Below are positions 1-6,444 of a DNA stretch of 6,921 nucleotides, piece by piece. Position 1 is the first letter of the stretch. Every line of letters begins with the position of its first letter. This stretch comes from Pseudomonadota bacterium (GTDB lineage Bacteria > Pseudomonadota > Alphaproteobacteria > Rhizobiales > Rhizobiaceae), in NCBI GenBank assembly GCA_023387775.1, contig JAEWHN010000151.1, forward strand, positions 1 through 6,921, given 5' to 3'. Below the pieces are notes generated by a model. That model saw nothing but the letters and a program-made list of their open reading frames with translations. It was not told the DNA's origin and ran no database searches. Made by a program: the position numbers and the translations under genes.

Positions 1-53
1 AATGAACGGCGCGGTGTTGTGCGCCGACCAATAGCAGCCGGATTGGGAGCAAA
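1..53 (+). promoter_or_regulatory. Leader of fmt with ribosome binding site, possibly including the end of the preceding gene
   Basis: A purine-rich GGGAG at 45-49 sits four bases before the fmt ATG and is a plausible ribosome binding site. No promoter can be recognised in the short stretch visible. Many Rhizobiales have def (peptide deformylase) directly before fmt, and the end of such a gene could lie here: a TGA occurs at 3-5 in the fmt frame and a TAG at 32-34 in another frame. Too few codons are visible to identify the upstream gene, and the def suggestion rests on gene-order knowledge only. Confidence 0.45.
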
Positions 54-989
54 ATGCCGCTTCGCGTCATCTTCATGGGTACGCCGGATTTTTCCGTGCC
101 GACGCTGGCCGCCATCGCGGCGGCCGGGCATGAGGTGGCATGCGTCTACACCCAGCCGCCGCGCCCGGCAGGCCGGCGCGGGCTGGAACTGACGCCCTCG
201 CCGGTGCAGCGCGAGGCCGAAAGGCTGGACATCGAGGTGCGCACGCCGCTGTCGCTGAAGGGCGAGGCCGAGCAGGCGGCGTTTCGCGCGCTTGGCGCCG
301 ATGTCGCCGTGGTAGTGGCCTATGGGCTGCTGCTGCCGAAGGCCATCCTCGAGGGCACAAGGCTCGGCTGCTACAACGGCCACGCCTCGCTTCTGCCGCG
401 CTGGCGCGGGGCCGCCCCCATCCAGCGGGCGATCATGGCGGGCGACGGCGAAACCGGCATGATGGTGATGAAGATGGATGCCGGGCTCGACACCGGCCCG
501 GTGGCGTTGACCGCGAAGGTTGAGATCGGCCCGGACATGACGGCCGGGGAGTTGCACGACCGGCTGATGGAAACCGGCGCTGGCCTGATGGTCGAGGCAC
601 TGGCAAAGCTGGAGCGGGGTGACCTGCCGCTGACGCCTCAGCCCGAGGACGGCGTGGTCTATGCCAAGAAGATCGACAAGGCCGAGACCCGCATCGACTG
701 GGCGCAGCCGGGCTCGGAAGTGCACAACCACATTCGCGGCCTGGCGCCTTTCCCAGGTGCCTGGTGCGAGGTGACGATGGGCGGCAAGGCCGAGCGGCTG
801 AAGGTGCTGCGCACGACGCGTGGCGAGGGAAGTGGCGCCCCGGGCGAGATACTGGACGAATCTCTCACGGTTGCCTGCGGCGAAGGAGCCGTGCGCCTGC
901 TGGAAGTGCAGCGCGCCGGCGGTAAAATCATTTCGGCGGAAGAATTTTTGCATGGGGCCAAGCTCGGCAAGGGAGAAAAGCTCTCATGA
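54..989 (+). CDS. fmt: Methionyl-tRNA formyltransferase
   Basis: Transfers a formyl group from 10-formyltetrahydrofolate to Met-tRNA(fMet), making the initiator tRNA for cytoplasmic translation. The 311-residue length is normal for the family. The N-terminal Rossmann-type domain opens with VIFMGTPDFSVPTL (residues 5-18). The catalytic triad is N108 and H110 in the segment NGHASLLPRWRGAAPIQ, plus D146 in GLDTG, spaced as in E. coli Fmt (N106/H108/D144). The C-terminal tRNA-binding OB-like domain runs from about residue 205 to the end, with the usual YAKKIDKAE and RGLAPFPGAW segments. The ATG follows GGGAG, and the protein begins at the expected point ahead of the first strand. Its TGA overlaps the ATG of the next gene (ATGA), implying translational coupling in one operon with the GNAT gene and truA. 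Identity is very secure. Confidence 0.98.
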   Translation: MPLRVIFMGTPDFSVPTLAAIAAAGHEVACVYTQPPRPAGRRGLELTPSPVQREAERLDIEVRTPLSLKGEAEQAAFRALGADVAVVVAYGLLLPKAILEGTRLGCYNGHASLLPRWRGAAPIQRAIMAGDGETGMMVMKMDAGLDTGPVALTAKVEIGPDMTAGELHDRLMETGAGLMVEALAKLERGDLPLTPQPEDGVVYAKKIDKAETRIDWAQPGSEVHNHIRGLAPFPGAWCEVTMGGKAERLKVLRTTRGEGSGAPGEILDESLTVACGEGAVRLLEVQRAGGKIISAEEFLHGAKLGKGEKLS

Positions 990-1486
990 GCACGGTGACC
1001 GTAAGGCAGGCGATGCCTGAGGACCGGAAGGCGATTTTCAACGTCCAGGAGCGCGCCTTCGGGCGCAAGCATGAGGCTGATCTTGTCGAGCGCATTGTGG
1101 CCGACGGCGAGCAGCTCCTGGAACTGGTTGCCGAGAAGGACGGCCACATCGTCGGGCATGTGCTGTTCTCGCGGCTGCTGGTCGATCCCGAGGGCACGCC
1201 ATTCGATGCCGTTTCGCTGGCGCCGCTGGCGGTGGATCCCGACTATCAGGGGCAAGGCGTGGGCAGCGCGCTGGTGAGGCGCGGGCACGAGATTTTGCAA
1301 GCGCGCGGCGAGAAGCTCTCCATCGTAGTGGGCGATCCGGCCTATTACGGCCGCTTCGGCTATGCGCGCGCGGGCGCCGAGAAATTCATGAGCGACTATC
1401 AGGGCGATGCCATGCAGGCACTTTACTGGGGCGAGGCCCCGACCAGCGGCCAGCTGGCCCATCCCCGCGCCTTTGCCGGTTGGTGA
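986..1486 (+). CDS. GNAT family N-acetyltransferase, YhbS-like
   Basis: Predicted acetyl-CoA-dependent acetyltransferase of 166 residues, a full-length single GNAT domain. The N-terminal part (VRQAMPEDRKAIFNVQERAF, residues 6-25) forms the usual first strand and helices. The core strand LAPLAVDPDYQGQGVGSALV (79-97... ending near 97) carries the acetyl-CoA pyrophosphate loop QGQGVG at 88-93. The following VVGDPAYYGRFGYARAG (114-130) is the signature of the YhbS group (COG3153). The acceptor substrate cannot be read from the sequence: small molecules, protein N-termini and tRNA-related targets are all possible. The ATG overlaps the fmt stop, and a GGAG at 972-975 lies ten bases upstream, so it is probably translated by coupling. 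The stop is three bases before truA. The position between two tRNA-acting genes may be a chance operon insertion and does not prove a role in translation. Confidence 0.9.
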   Translation: MSTVTVRQAMPEDRKAIFNVQERAFGRKHEADLVERIVADGEQLLELVAEKDGHIVGHVLFSRLLVDPEGTPFDAVSLAPLAVDPDYQGQGVGSALVRRGHEILQARGEKLSIVVGDPAYYGRFGYARAGAEKFMSDYQGDAMQALYWGEAPTSGQLAHPRAFAGW

Positions 1487-1489
1487 GCA

Positions 1490-2242
1490 GTGCCGCGCTA
1501 TCGCCTCGACATCGAATATGACGGAACCGCCTATGCCGGCTGGCAGCGCCAGGACGGGCCGGCCACGGTGCAGGGCGCCATCGAACAGGCCATCAAGGGT
1601 TTTTCCGGCCAGGAGGTGACGCTGCGCGGCGCCGGCCGCACCGATGCGGGCGTGCATGCCACCGGGCAGGTTGGCCATGTCGACCTCGACAAGAATTGGC
1701 GCGACGACACGGTTCGTGATGCCCTGAACGCGCATCTGCAAATGGCCGGCGAGGCGGTGGCGATCCTGGCCGCGCGCATGGTGCCGGACGATTTCGACGC
1801 GCGCTTTTCCGCCACCGGCAGGCAATATCTCTACCGCATCCTCAACCGCCGCGCGCCGGCCGCATTGGAGGCACACCGCGTCTGGCTGGTGCAGAAGCCG
1901 CTGGACGCCGAGGCCATGCAGGCGGCGGCGCAGGTGCTGGTGGGGCGGCACGACTTTACCACCTTCCGCTCGCAGCAGTGCCAGGCGGCCAGCCCCATAC
2001 GCACGCTCGATCGCTTCGACGTCGTGCGCCGTGGCGACCTCATCGAGATCCATGCCGCCGCGCGCTCATTCCTGCACAACCAGGTGCGCTCCATGGTGGG
2101 CACCATCAAGCGGGTGGGCGAGGGGGCGTGGACGGCGCAGGACGTGAAGGATGCGCTTGAGGCGAAGGACAGGGCAGCCTGCGGCACGGTGGCACCGCCG
2201 CAAGGGCTTTACCTGACCGGGGTCGACTACCCGGAGGCGTAG
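1490..2242 (+). CDS. truA: tRNA pseudouridine(38-40) synthase
   Basis: Converts uridines 38-40 of the tRNA anticodon stem-loop to pseudouridine; it needs no cofactor and works as a dimer in the cytoplasm. At 250 residues it is of normal size. The start is GTG, chosen because PRYRLDIEYDGTAYAGWQRQ (residues 2-21) is the standard N-terminus of the family. The catalytic aspartate is D52 in GAGRTDAGVHA (47-57). Other conserved segments are FSATGRQYLYRI (106-117), HDFTTFRSQQCQAASPIRTL (154-173), ARSFLHNQVRSMVG (191-204) and the closing APPQGLYLTGVDYP (235-248). The ribosome binding site is poor, with only GGTGAG around the preceding stop, so translation is probably coupled to the GNAT gene ending three bases earlier. 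The last 16 bases overlap the end of the convergent membrane-protein gene. Confidence 0.98.
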   Translation: MPRYRLDIEYDGTAYAGWQRQDGPATVQGAIEQAIKGFSGQEVTLRGAGRTDAGVHATGQVGHVDLDKNWRDDTVRDALNAHLQMAGEAVAILAARMVPDDFDARFSATGRQYLYRILNRRAPAALEAHRVWLVQKPLDAEAMQAAAQVLVGRHDFTTFRSQQCQAASPIRTLDRFDVVRRGDLIEIHAAARSFLHNQVRSMVGTIKRVGEGAWTAQDVKDALEAKDRAACGTVAPPQGLYLTGVDYPEA

Positions 2243-2823
2243 ATTCCGAAAACGGACTGCAGCACTACCAGAACGGTGATCGAGGCGGCCAGCATGCCGG
2301 CAAAAACTGCGCTGCCGAAGGCGGTGCCCTTGGCGATGACCACATTGGTGAGACGCCAGGTGAGCACCATCGACAGGCTGAACAGCGCCAGCGACACCGC
2401 CGTGAAGAACCCCGAATTGGCCGGCAGGACGAGCCGCAGCAGGGCGGCAGGCAGCAGCAGCCAGGACAGGATTGCGGTGCCCCAGTTCAGCGCCACGACA
2501 TATTGCACGAAGCGGTCGCGGATGCCGGCCAGCGGCGCGGCGAAGGCGAGCGCCACCAGCGGCAGTATCCAGGTGCCGAGGTCCACCACCGCAAGCCGCA
2601 GCAGATAGGAGAAGGGCCCCACCGGCGCCGCCGGATCGGCGCCGAGTTCCTTGGCGGTGCCCACCCAGCCCACGATCAGCGGCGGCAGCGCGATCACGAT
2701 GGCGAAAAAGGAATTCCAGAAACCGTCCGCCGAGATGTCGAGCAGGCCGAGGCCGTCCCGGCGGCCTGTCATCAGTCGCCAGGCGCCGACCAGATATCGC
2801 TCTATGTCGTCGGCGGGCGGCAT
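2227..2823 (-). CDS. Uncharacterised integral membrane protein, five predicted helices
   Basis: A 198-residue protein that I do not recognise with confidence. After a short soluble N-terminus (about 1-33, containing IERYLVGAWRLMTGRRDG) it has hydrophobic stretches at about 36-55, 74-99, 106-133, 139-163 and 166-193, so about five inner-membrane helices; no signal peptide or catalytic motif is apparent. The overall look, a short soluble lead then a bundle of helices, resembles Yip1-like or transporter-like hypothetical proteins, but this is only an impression. It starts two bases after the dapE stop, with GAGG (2833-2830 on this strand) six bases before its ATG, so it is almost certainly co-transcribed with dapE and probably translationally coupled. 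Its TAG lies inside the last codons of truA on the other strand. A role linked to diaminopimelate or cell-wall supply is possible from context alone. Confidence 0.85.
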   Translation of the reverse strand: MPPADDIERYLVGAWRLMTGRRDGLGLLDISADGFWNSFFAIVIALPPLIVGWVGTAKELGADPAAPVGPFSYLLRLAVVDLGTWILPLVALAFAAPLAGIRDRFVQYVVALNWGTAILSWLLLPAALLRLVLPANSGFFTAVSLALFSLSMVLTWRLTNVVIAKGTAFGSAVFAGMLAASITVLVVLQSVFGIYASG

Positions 2824-2825
2824 TG

Positions 2826-4019
2826 TCAGCCTCGTTCGAACCAGTCCCGGATGAATCGAGCGTAGATATCGGTCAGAGTCTCGAGGTCGGCAACCGCCAC
2901 GCGCTCGTCGACCATGTGCATCGTCTTGCCGACCAGGCCGAATTCGACCACCGGGCAGTGGTCCTTGATGAAGCGTGCGTCCGACGTGCCGCCGGAGGTC
3001 GACAGCCCGGGCTTGCGCCCGGTGACGGCTTCGACCGAGCCGCTCAGCGTCTCGATCAGCTTCTCGTCGCGGGTGAGAAAGACGTGGCTCGGCCCATCGC
3101 GCCAGGCGAGCTCGAACTCGATGGGCTCCTTGCGGCCCTTGCGGTATTTCTTGCGGCCGGCAGCGACGTCGAGCCGGTTGTGGATCTCGGCCTGGATGGT
3201 CTCGGCCGTCCAGCTGTCGTTGAAGCGGGTGTTGAAGGTGGCTGTCGCCTTGGCCGGGATGACATTGGTGGCCGGATTACCCACGTCGACAGTGGTGATC
3301 TCCAGATTTGTCGGCTGGAAATCCTTCGTGCCCTCGTCGAAGTCGGGCACCAGAAGGGCGTCGAGCAACGTCATCAGGCCGCGCACGGGGTTGTCGGCCA
3401 GGTGCGGGTAGGCGGCGTGGCCCTGGCGGCCGTTGACGGTGACGGTGCCGGACAGCGAGCCGCGCCGGCCGATCTTGATCATGTCGCCGAGGACGTCGGG
3501 GTTGGTCGGCTCGCCGACGATCGATGCATCCCAGGTCTCGCCCTTGGCCGCCGCCCAGTCGAGCAGCTTGGTGGTGCCGTTGATGGCCGGGCCTTCCTCG
3601 TCGCCGGTGATTAGCAGCGAAACGGAACCCTTCGGCTTGCCATGCGCCTCGATGTGGCGGGCAAGGGCTGCCACGAAGCAGGCGATGCCGCCCTTCATGT
3701 CCACCGCACCGCGTCCGTACATCTCGCCATTGTCGACGGTCGCCGAGAAGGGCGGGTGCTTCCACGCAGCCTCGTCGCCCACCGGCACCACGTCGGTGTG
3801 GCCGGCAAACATCAGGTGCGGGCCGTTGCCGGAGAGCCGGGCATAGAGGTTTTCAATGTCGGGCGTGCCTTCCTCGGAAAACACCGGCCGCTCGACCGTG
3901 AAGCCGAGCGGCTTCAGCATGGCTTCGAGCGCGGTGAGCGCGCCGCCCTCGGCGGGCGTCACGGAGGGGCAGCGGATCAGGGCGGCGAGGTTTTCGGCGG
4001 GATCTTTTGGCAGCATCAT
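2826..4019 (-). CDS. dapE: Succinyl-diaminopimelate desuccinylase
   Basis: Hydrolyses N-succinyl-LL-2,6-diaminopimelate to LL-diaminopimelate and succinate, the deacylation step of the succinylase route to meso-diaminopimelate (peptidoglycan) and lysine. It is a cytoplasmic di-zinc M20 peptidase. The protein has 397 residues, slightly longer than the roughly 375-380 of many homologues. Zinc ligands and catalytic residues are visible: H74 in GHTDVVPVG, D107 in GRGAVDMKGG, E141 (general base) and E142 in GDEEGPAINGT, E170 in GEPTNPD and H368 in KTMHMVDER. The first five match Haemophilus DapE (H67, D100, E134, E135, E163) with a constant offset of seven. The dimerisation/lid domain lies at about 185-300, and SGGTSDARFI (342-351) is the substrate-binding segment. 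The first of two tandem ATGs is taken; no upstream alternative exists before an in-frame stop at 4055-4053, and no ribosome binding site precedes it. It heads an operon with the membrane protein. Confidence 0.98.
   Translation of the reverse strand: MMLPKDPAENLAALIRCPSVTPAEGGALTALEAMLKPLGFTVERPVFSEEGTPDIENLYARLSGNGPHLMFAGHTDVVPVGDEAAWKHPPFSATVDNGEMYGRGAVDMKGGIACFVAALARHIEAHGKPKGSVSLLITGDEEGPAINGTTKLLDWAAAKGETWDASIVGEPTNPDVLGDMIKIGRRGSLSGTVTVNGRQGHAAYPHLADNPVRGLMTLLDALLVPDFDEGTKDFQPTNLEITTVDVGNPATNVIPAKATATFNTRFNDSWTAETIQAEIHNRLDVAAGRKKYRKGRKEPIEFELAWRDGPSHVFLTRDEKLIETLSGSVEAVTGRKPGLSTSGGTSDARFIKDHCPVVEFGLVGKTMHMVDERVAVADLETLTDIYARFIRDWFERG
2830..2833 (-). promoter_or_regulatory. Ribosome binding site for the membrane-protein gene, inside the end of dapE
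   Basis: GAGG lies within the last codons of dapE, six bases ahead of the ATG at 2823-2821. It supports this start and the reading of the pair as a coupled operon. Confidence 0.6.
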
Positions 4020-4027
4020 GGCGATGA

Positions 4028-4056
4028 GGGATAGTCGAAAGCGGCGCGGCTGTCAC
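4028..4056 (-). promoter_or_regulatory. Candidate sigma70-type promoter for dapE
   Basis: Read on the - strand, GTGACA (4056-4051) and TATCCC (4033-4028) are separated by exactly 17 bases. The -35 matches TTGACA at five of six positions; the -10 matches TATAAT only in its first three. A start 5-9 bases after the -10 box would fall at 4023-4019, that is, at or within four bases of the dapE ATG. This fits the absence of a ribosome binding site. It is a visual match and needs mapping of the transcript end. Confidence 0.35.
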
Positions 4057-4121
4057 GCCCGAGATGGCCGCCGCAGAGCCTTGCCGGGCCTATGGTTTTC
4101 GTGCCGTATAGCGCTGCGCCG

Positions 4122-4128
4122 AAAGAGG
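4122..4128 (+). promoter_or_regulatory. Ribosome binding site fixing the start of the PanE-like gene
   Basis: AAAGAGG ends nine bases before the ATG at 4138. It decides between this start and the much longer open frame upstream, which runs antisense into dapE. The ATG is also followed within a few codons by the expected first strand of the Rossmann fold. Confidence 0.65.
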
Positions 4129-4137
4129 TTTTTCCCC

Positions 4138-5175
4138 ATGGTCGGTACAAACACCCGGATAGTCATCGCCGGCGCCGGCAGCATAGGGTGCTATGCCGGC
4201 GGCTGCCTGGCGCTTGCGGGCCGCAAGGTGCGGTTTCTTTGCCGGCCGAGGATCGAGGCGATGTTGCGAGCCGGCGGCCTGCGCGTCACCGATCTCGACA
4301 GCCGCGACGCGCGGCTGGACGCAGCGGAGCTTTCCGCAACCGCCGAGCCGGCCGAGGCGCTGGCCGATGCCGGCGTGATACTGGTCACCGTCAAGAGCGG
4401 GGCGACGGAAGAGATGGCCGGGCTCATCGCGGCCCATGCGCCGGCCGACGCGGTGGTGGTCAGCCTGCAGAATGGCGTCGACAATGCCGGCAGGCTTCAA
4501 TCCCTGCTTGGCAGCAGGCACGTGCTGGCCGGCATGGTGCCGTTCAACGTGGTACAGGCGAGCGAGGCAGACGGCCTGCATGTCCATCGCGCCACCGAAG
4601 GAACGGTGCTGATCGAGGATCGCGTGCCGGGGCTTGCCGAACTGCTCGATGTCGAGGGTTTTGCGGTCGAAACGCATAGCGACATGCCGGGAGTTCTGTG
4701 GGGAAAGCTCCTGCTCAATCTCAACAATGCGCTGGTGGCGCTGTCGGGCCTGCCTCTGGCCGCGCAACTTGCCGATCGCCGCTGGCGGGTGATTCTGGCA
4801 CGCCAGATCGAAGAGGCGCTCACGGTGCTGAAGGCGGCGCGGGTCGAGCCGGGCAGGGTAGGCGGCCTGCGCCCGGCGCTGCTGCCGATGCTGCTGCGCC
4901 TGCCGGACTGGCTCTTCAGGCTCGTGGCGAGACGCATGCTGGCGGTGGACCCGCAAGCGCGCTCTTCGATGTGGGAGGACCTCCAGCGTGGCCGGCCGAC
5001 CGAGATCGACGAGTTCCAGGGCAAGATCCTGCACCTGGCGCGGGAGACGGGAACGCCGTCGCCGCTGACGACTCGCCTGGAGCGGCTGGTGCGGGAAGCC
5101 GAGGCCATCGGAGCGGGTTCGCCGCAGCTTTCGCCCGAGGCAGTGCTGGACGAGGAAGCCGTGCGCCGCATATGA
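4138..5175 (+). CDS. Ketopantoate reductase family protein (putative 2-dehydropantoate 2-reductase)
   Basis: A 345-residue ApbA/PanE-type oxidoreductase (COG1893). PanE reduces 2-dehydropantoate to pantoate with NADPH for pantothenate and coenzyme A synthesis. The Rossmann loop is G12, G14, G17 in AGAGSIG. Arginines at the end of the second strand (LCRPR, about 34-38) suit NADPH. Active-site residues seen are N112 in SLQNGVDN, K190 in GVLWGKLLLNLNNAL and E289 in SSMWEDLQRGRPTEIDEF (276-293). It is longer than E. coli PanE (303 residues), with the extra length spread through the C-terminal helical domain and tail. Bacteria often carry several paralogues of this family acting on other 2-oxoacids, so the pantoate assignment is probable, not certain. 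It is transcribed away from dapE across a 118-base gap and precedes the HAD gene by 75 bases, probably as a two-gene operon. No other pantothenate gene is nearby. Confidence 0.88.
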   Translation: MVGTNTRIVIAGAGSIGCYAGGCLALAGRKVRFLCRPRIEAMLRAGGLRVTDLDSRDARLDAAELSATAEPAEALADAGVILVTVKSGATEEMAGLIAAHAPADAVVVSLQNGVDNAGRLQSLLGSRHVLAGMVPFNVVQASEADGLHVHRATEGTVLIEDRVPGLAELLDVEGFAVETHSDMPGVLWGKLLLNLNNALVALSGLPLAAQLADRRWRVILARQIEEALTVLKAARVEPGRVGGLRPALLPMLLRLPDWLFRLVARRMLAVDPQARSSMWEDLQRGRPTEIDEFQGKILHLARETGTPSPLTTRLERLVREAEAIGAGSPQLSPEAVLDEEAVRRI

Positions 5176-5250
5176 AGGGCAAGCGACCGGCACGGTGGAC
5201 CGCGCCGGCCGGCACCACTAGATGGGCCGTTCAAGGCCGGGAACGAAAAG

Positions 5251-5967
5251 ATGCCATCAGCCCTGTCTTCGCTCACCACCATCGGCTTCGACGCCGACGA
5301 CACGCTGTGGCAGAACGAGCAGTTCTTCCGGCAGACGGAGAGGCACTTTGCCTCGCTGCTGGCAGAGCACGCAGAGGGCCACGACATCGAGGCGCGGCTC
5401 CTGGAGGCGGAGAGGCGCAACCTTGCCCTCTACGGCTTCGGCATCAAGGGCTTCACCCTTTCGATGATCGAAACGGCGCTGGAGATCAGCGGCGGCAAGG
5501 TGCCGCCAAAGGTGATTCGCGAAATCCTCGACGCCGGCCGCGACATGCTGAGCCACCCGGTGGAGACGCTGCCGCATGTGCGCGAGACGCTGGAGGAACT
5601 GGCTGGTGCCTACCGGCTGGTGCTGATCACCAAGGGCGACCTTTTCGACCAGGAGCGCAAGCTGGCGCAATCGGGGCTGGGGGAGCTGTTCGACGCGGTA
5701 GAGATCGTCAGCGACAAGAACCCGGCCACCTATCATCGTGTCTTCAACCGCCATGGCGACGGGCCGGGCCGCAGCATGATGGTGGGCAATTCGCTGAAGT
5801 CGGACGTGGTGCCGGCGATCGAGGCGGGAAGCTGGGGCGTCTATGTCCCGCACGACCTGACCTGGGTGCTGGAACACGCCGAGGAGCCGACCGCAGCGCC
5901 GCGGTTCTGCCGGCTGCAGCATCTCGGCGAACTGGGCGAGCTGATCGAAAGGCTTGGGCGGGGCTGA
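5251..5967 (+). CDS. HAD superfamily hydrolase, YjjG-like (COG1011)
   Basis: A 238-residue haloacid-dehalogenase-type phosphatase with a helical (C1-type) cap at about residues 22-105. Motif I is FDADDTLW, with nucleophile D14 and acid/base D16. Motif II is T127 in LITKGD, motif III K156 in VSDKNPATYHRVF, and motif IV GNSLKSD (179-185) with the metal-binding D185. N180 stands where many HAD enzymes have an acidic residue, a variant I recall as usual in this subgroup. The substrate is not predictable; nucleotides, sugar phosphates and phosphorylated by-products are typical. The ATG at 5251 is the only reasonable start in its frame, since no ATG, GTG or TTG occurs between the preceding gene and it. 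A weak GGGA at 5239-5242 lies eight bases ahead. It is likely co-transcribed with the PanE-like gene and converges with the DUF805 gene. Confidence 0.93.
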   Translation: MPSALSSLTTIGFDADDTLWQNEQFFRQTERHFASLLAEHAEGHDIEARLLEAERRNLALYGFGIKGFTLSMIETALEISGGKVPPKVIREILDAGRDMLSHPVETLPHVRETLEELAGAYRLVLITKGDLFDQERKLAQSGLGELFDAVEIVSDKNPATYHRVFNRHGDGPGRSMMVGNSLKSDVVPAIEAGSWGVYVPHDLTWVLEHAEEPTAAPRFCRLQHLGELGELIERLGRG

Positions 5968-5995
5968 GGAATGCCCGCTCGCGCAAGAAGCGCTG

Positions 5996-6367
5996 CTAGG
6001 TGACCGAATTGGTGTAGCGGCCGTAGCGGTTGCGGCCTGTGCTTCCCGGCATGATGCAAAGCACCAGGAAGGCGACGATCGACACCACAGGGATGAACAG
6101 CGCGACGGCCATGATGCCGGGCTTGTCCATGTCGTGCAGGCGTTTGACCGCTGCGGCGATGTGCGTCCACAGGAAAACCACGAAGGTCATGCCGAACACC
6201 GCCGACCAGGCCTGCGCGGCCGCGCTGTCGGCCGGAACCCGGGTGAACTGATAGAGCGGGAACGACACCACCATCAGCATGAACAGGAACGCCAGCAGGA
6301 AGGCAGCCCGCCCGATGCGGCCGGTGAAGCGGAAGAACAGCCAGATGAATTGATCTTTGTCAGGCAA
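5996..6367 (-). CDS. DUF805 domain membrane protein
   Basis: A 123-residue small inner-membrane protein of the DUF805 family, whose function is unknown. Family landmarks are WLFFRFTGRIGRAAF (9-23), KRLHDMDKPG (75-84) and MPGSTGRNRYG (106-116). Hydrophobic segments fall at about 20-40, 55-74 and 85-106, so three helices plus an amphipathic or short lead. The start is TTG at 6367-6365. No ATG or GTG occurs upstream in frame before the dapD stop region, and the first internal Met (30) would remove the conserved GRIGR segment. The ribosome binding site is weak. It lies 96 bases after dapD in the same direction and could be read from the dapD promoter, subject to the hairpins in the gap. Its end is 28 bases from the convergent HAD gene, with no clear terminator between them. 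Confidence 0.88.
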   Translation of the reverse strand: MPDKDQFIWLFFRFTGRIGRAAFLLAFLFMLMVVSFPLYQFTRVPADSAAAQAWSAVFGMTFVVFLWTHIAAAVKRLHDMDKPGIMAVALFIPVVSIVAFLVLCIMPGSTGRNRYGRYTNSVT

Positions 6368-6405
6368 GTGGGTCCGGTCCGTATTGGTTTGCGCCCCTGG
6401 CCATC

Positions 6406-6430
6406 GCGAGCGCGCTGGTTGCGCGCCCGC
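6406..6430 (-). terminator. GC-rich hairpin between dapD and the DUF805 gene
   Basis: Arms 6430-6421 and 6415-6406 pair over ten positions around a five-base loop (6420-6416). On the - strand transcript all ten pairs form, one being G-U; on the + strand that position is an A-C mismatch, so the structure favours the dapD direction. No U-run follows, so it is not a classical intrinsic terminator. It could instead be a weak terminator, a pause site or a 3'-end stabiliser for dapD mRNA. Confidence 0.4.
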
Positions 6431-6444
6431 GGTAGCGGAAAGTG

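Noticed and set aside
659..2053. Open frame of 464 codons on the - strand, antisense to fmt, the GNAT gene and truA
   Set aside because: It lies opposite three securely identified genes and its translation is arginine/histidine-rich with no recognisable domain, as expected of antisense frames in GC-rich DNA.
2472..3614. Open frame of 380 codons on the + strand across the membrane-protein gene and dapE
   Set aside because: Antisense to dapE, which has a full set of catalytic motifs; the translation is low in complexity and unlike any family I know.
4081..4112. Promoter for the PanE-like gene from TTGCCG and TATAGC
   Set aside because: The spacing of 20 bases is too long and no better -35 sits at 16-18 bases from TATAGC, so I do not list it as a feature.
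3856..4137. N-terminal extension of the PanE-like protein by 94 codons
   Set aside because: It would run antisense into dapE and lacks family similarity; the ATG at 4138 has AAAGAGG before it and starts right before the Rossmann strand.
4090..5193. Open frame of 367 codons on the - strand opposite the PanE-like gene
   Set aside because: Rich in Gln, His and Arg and lacking domain structure; the opposite strand encodes a clear Rossmann-fold enzyme.
5176..5250. Separate promoter or small gene between the PanE-like and HAD genes
   Set aside because: No recognisable -35/-10 pair, no start codon in the HAD frame and no meaningful inverted repeat; simple co-transcription explains the gap.
5968..5995. 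Bidirectional terminator between the convergent HAD and DUF805 genes
   Set aside because: Only a four-pair GCGC stem around AAGAA can be drawn, with no U-run on either strand.
4698..5999. Open frame of 433 codons on the + strand overlapping the PanE-like and HAD genes in another frame
   Set aside because: Its translation is Gly/Ala/Arg-rich and spans two genes that are well supported in a different frame.
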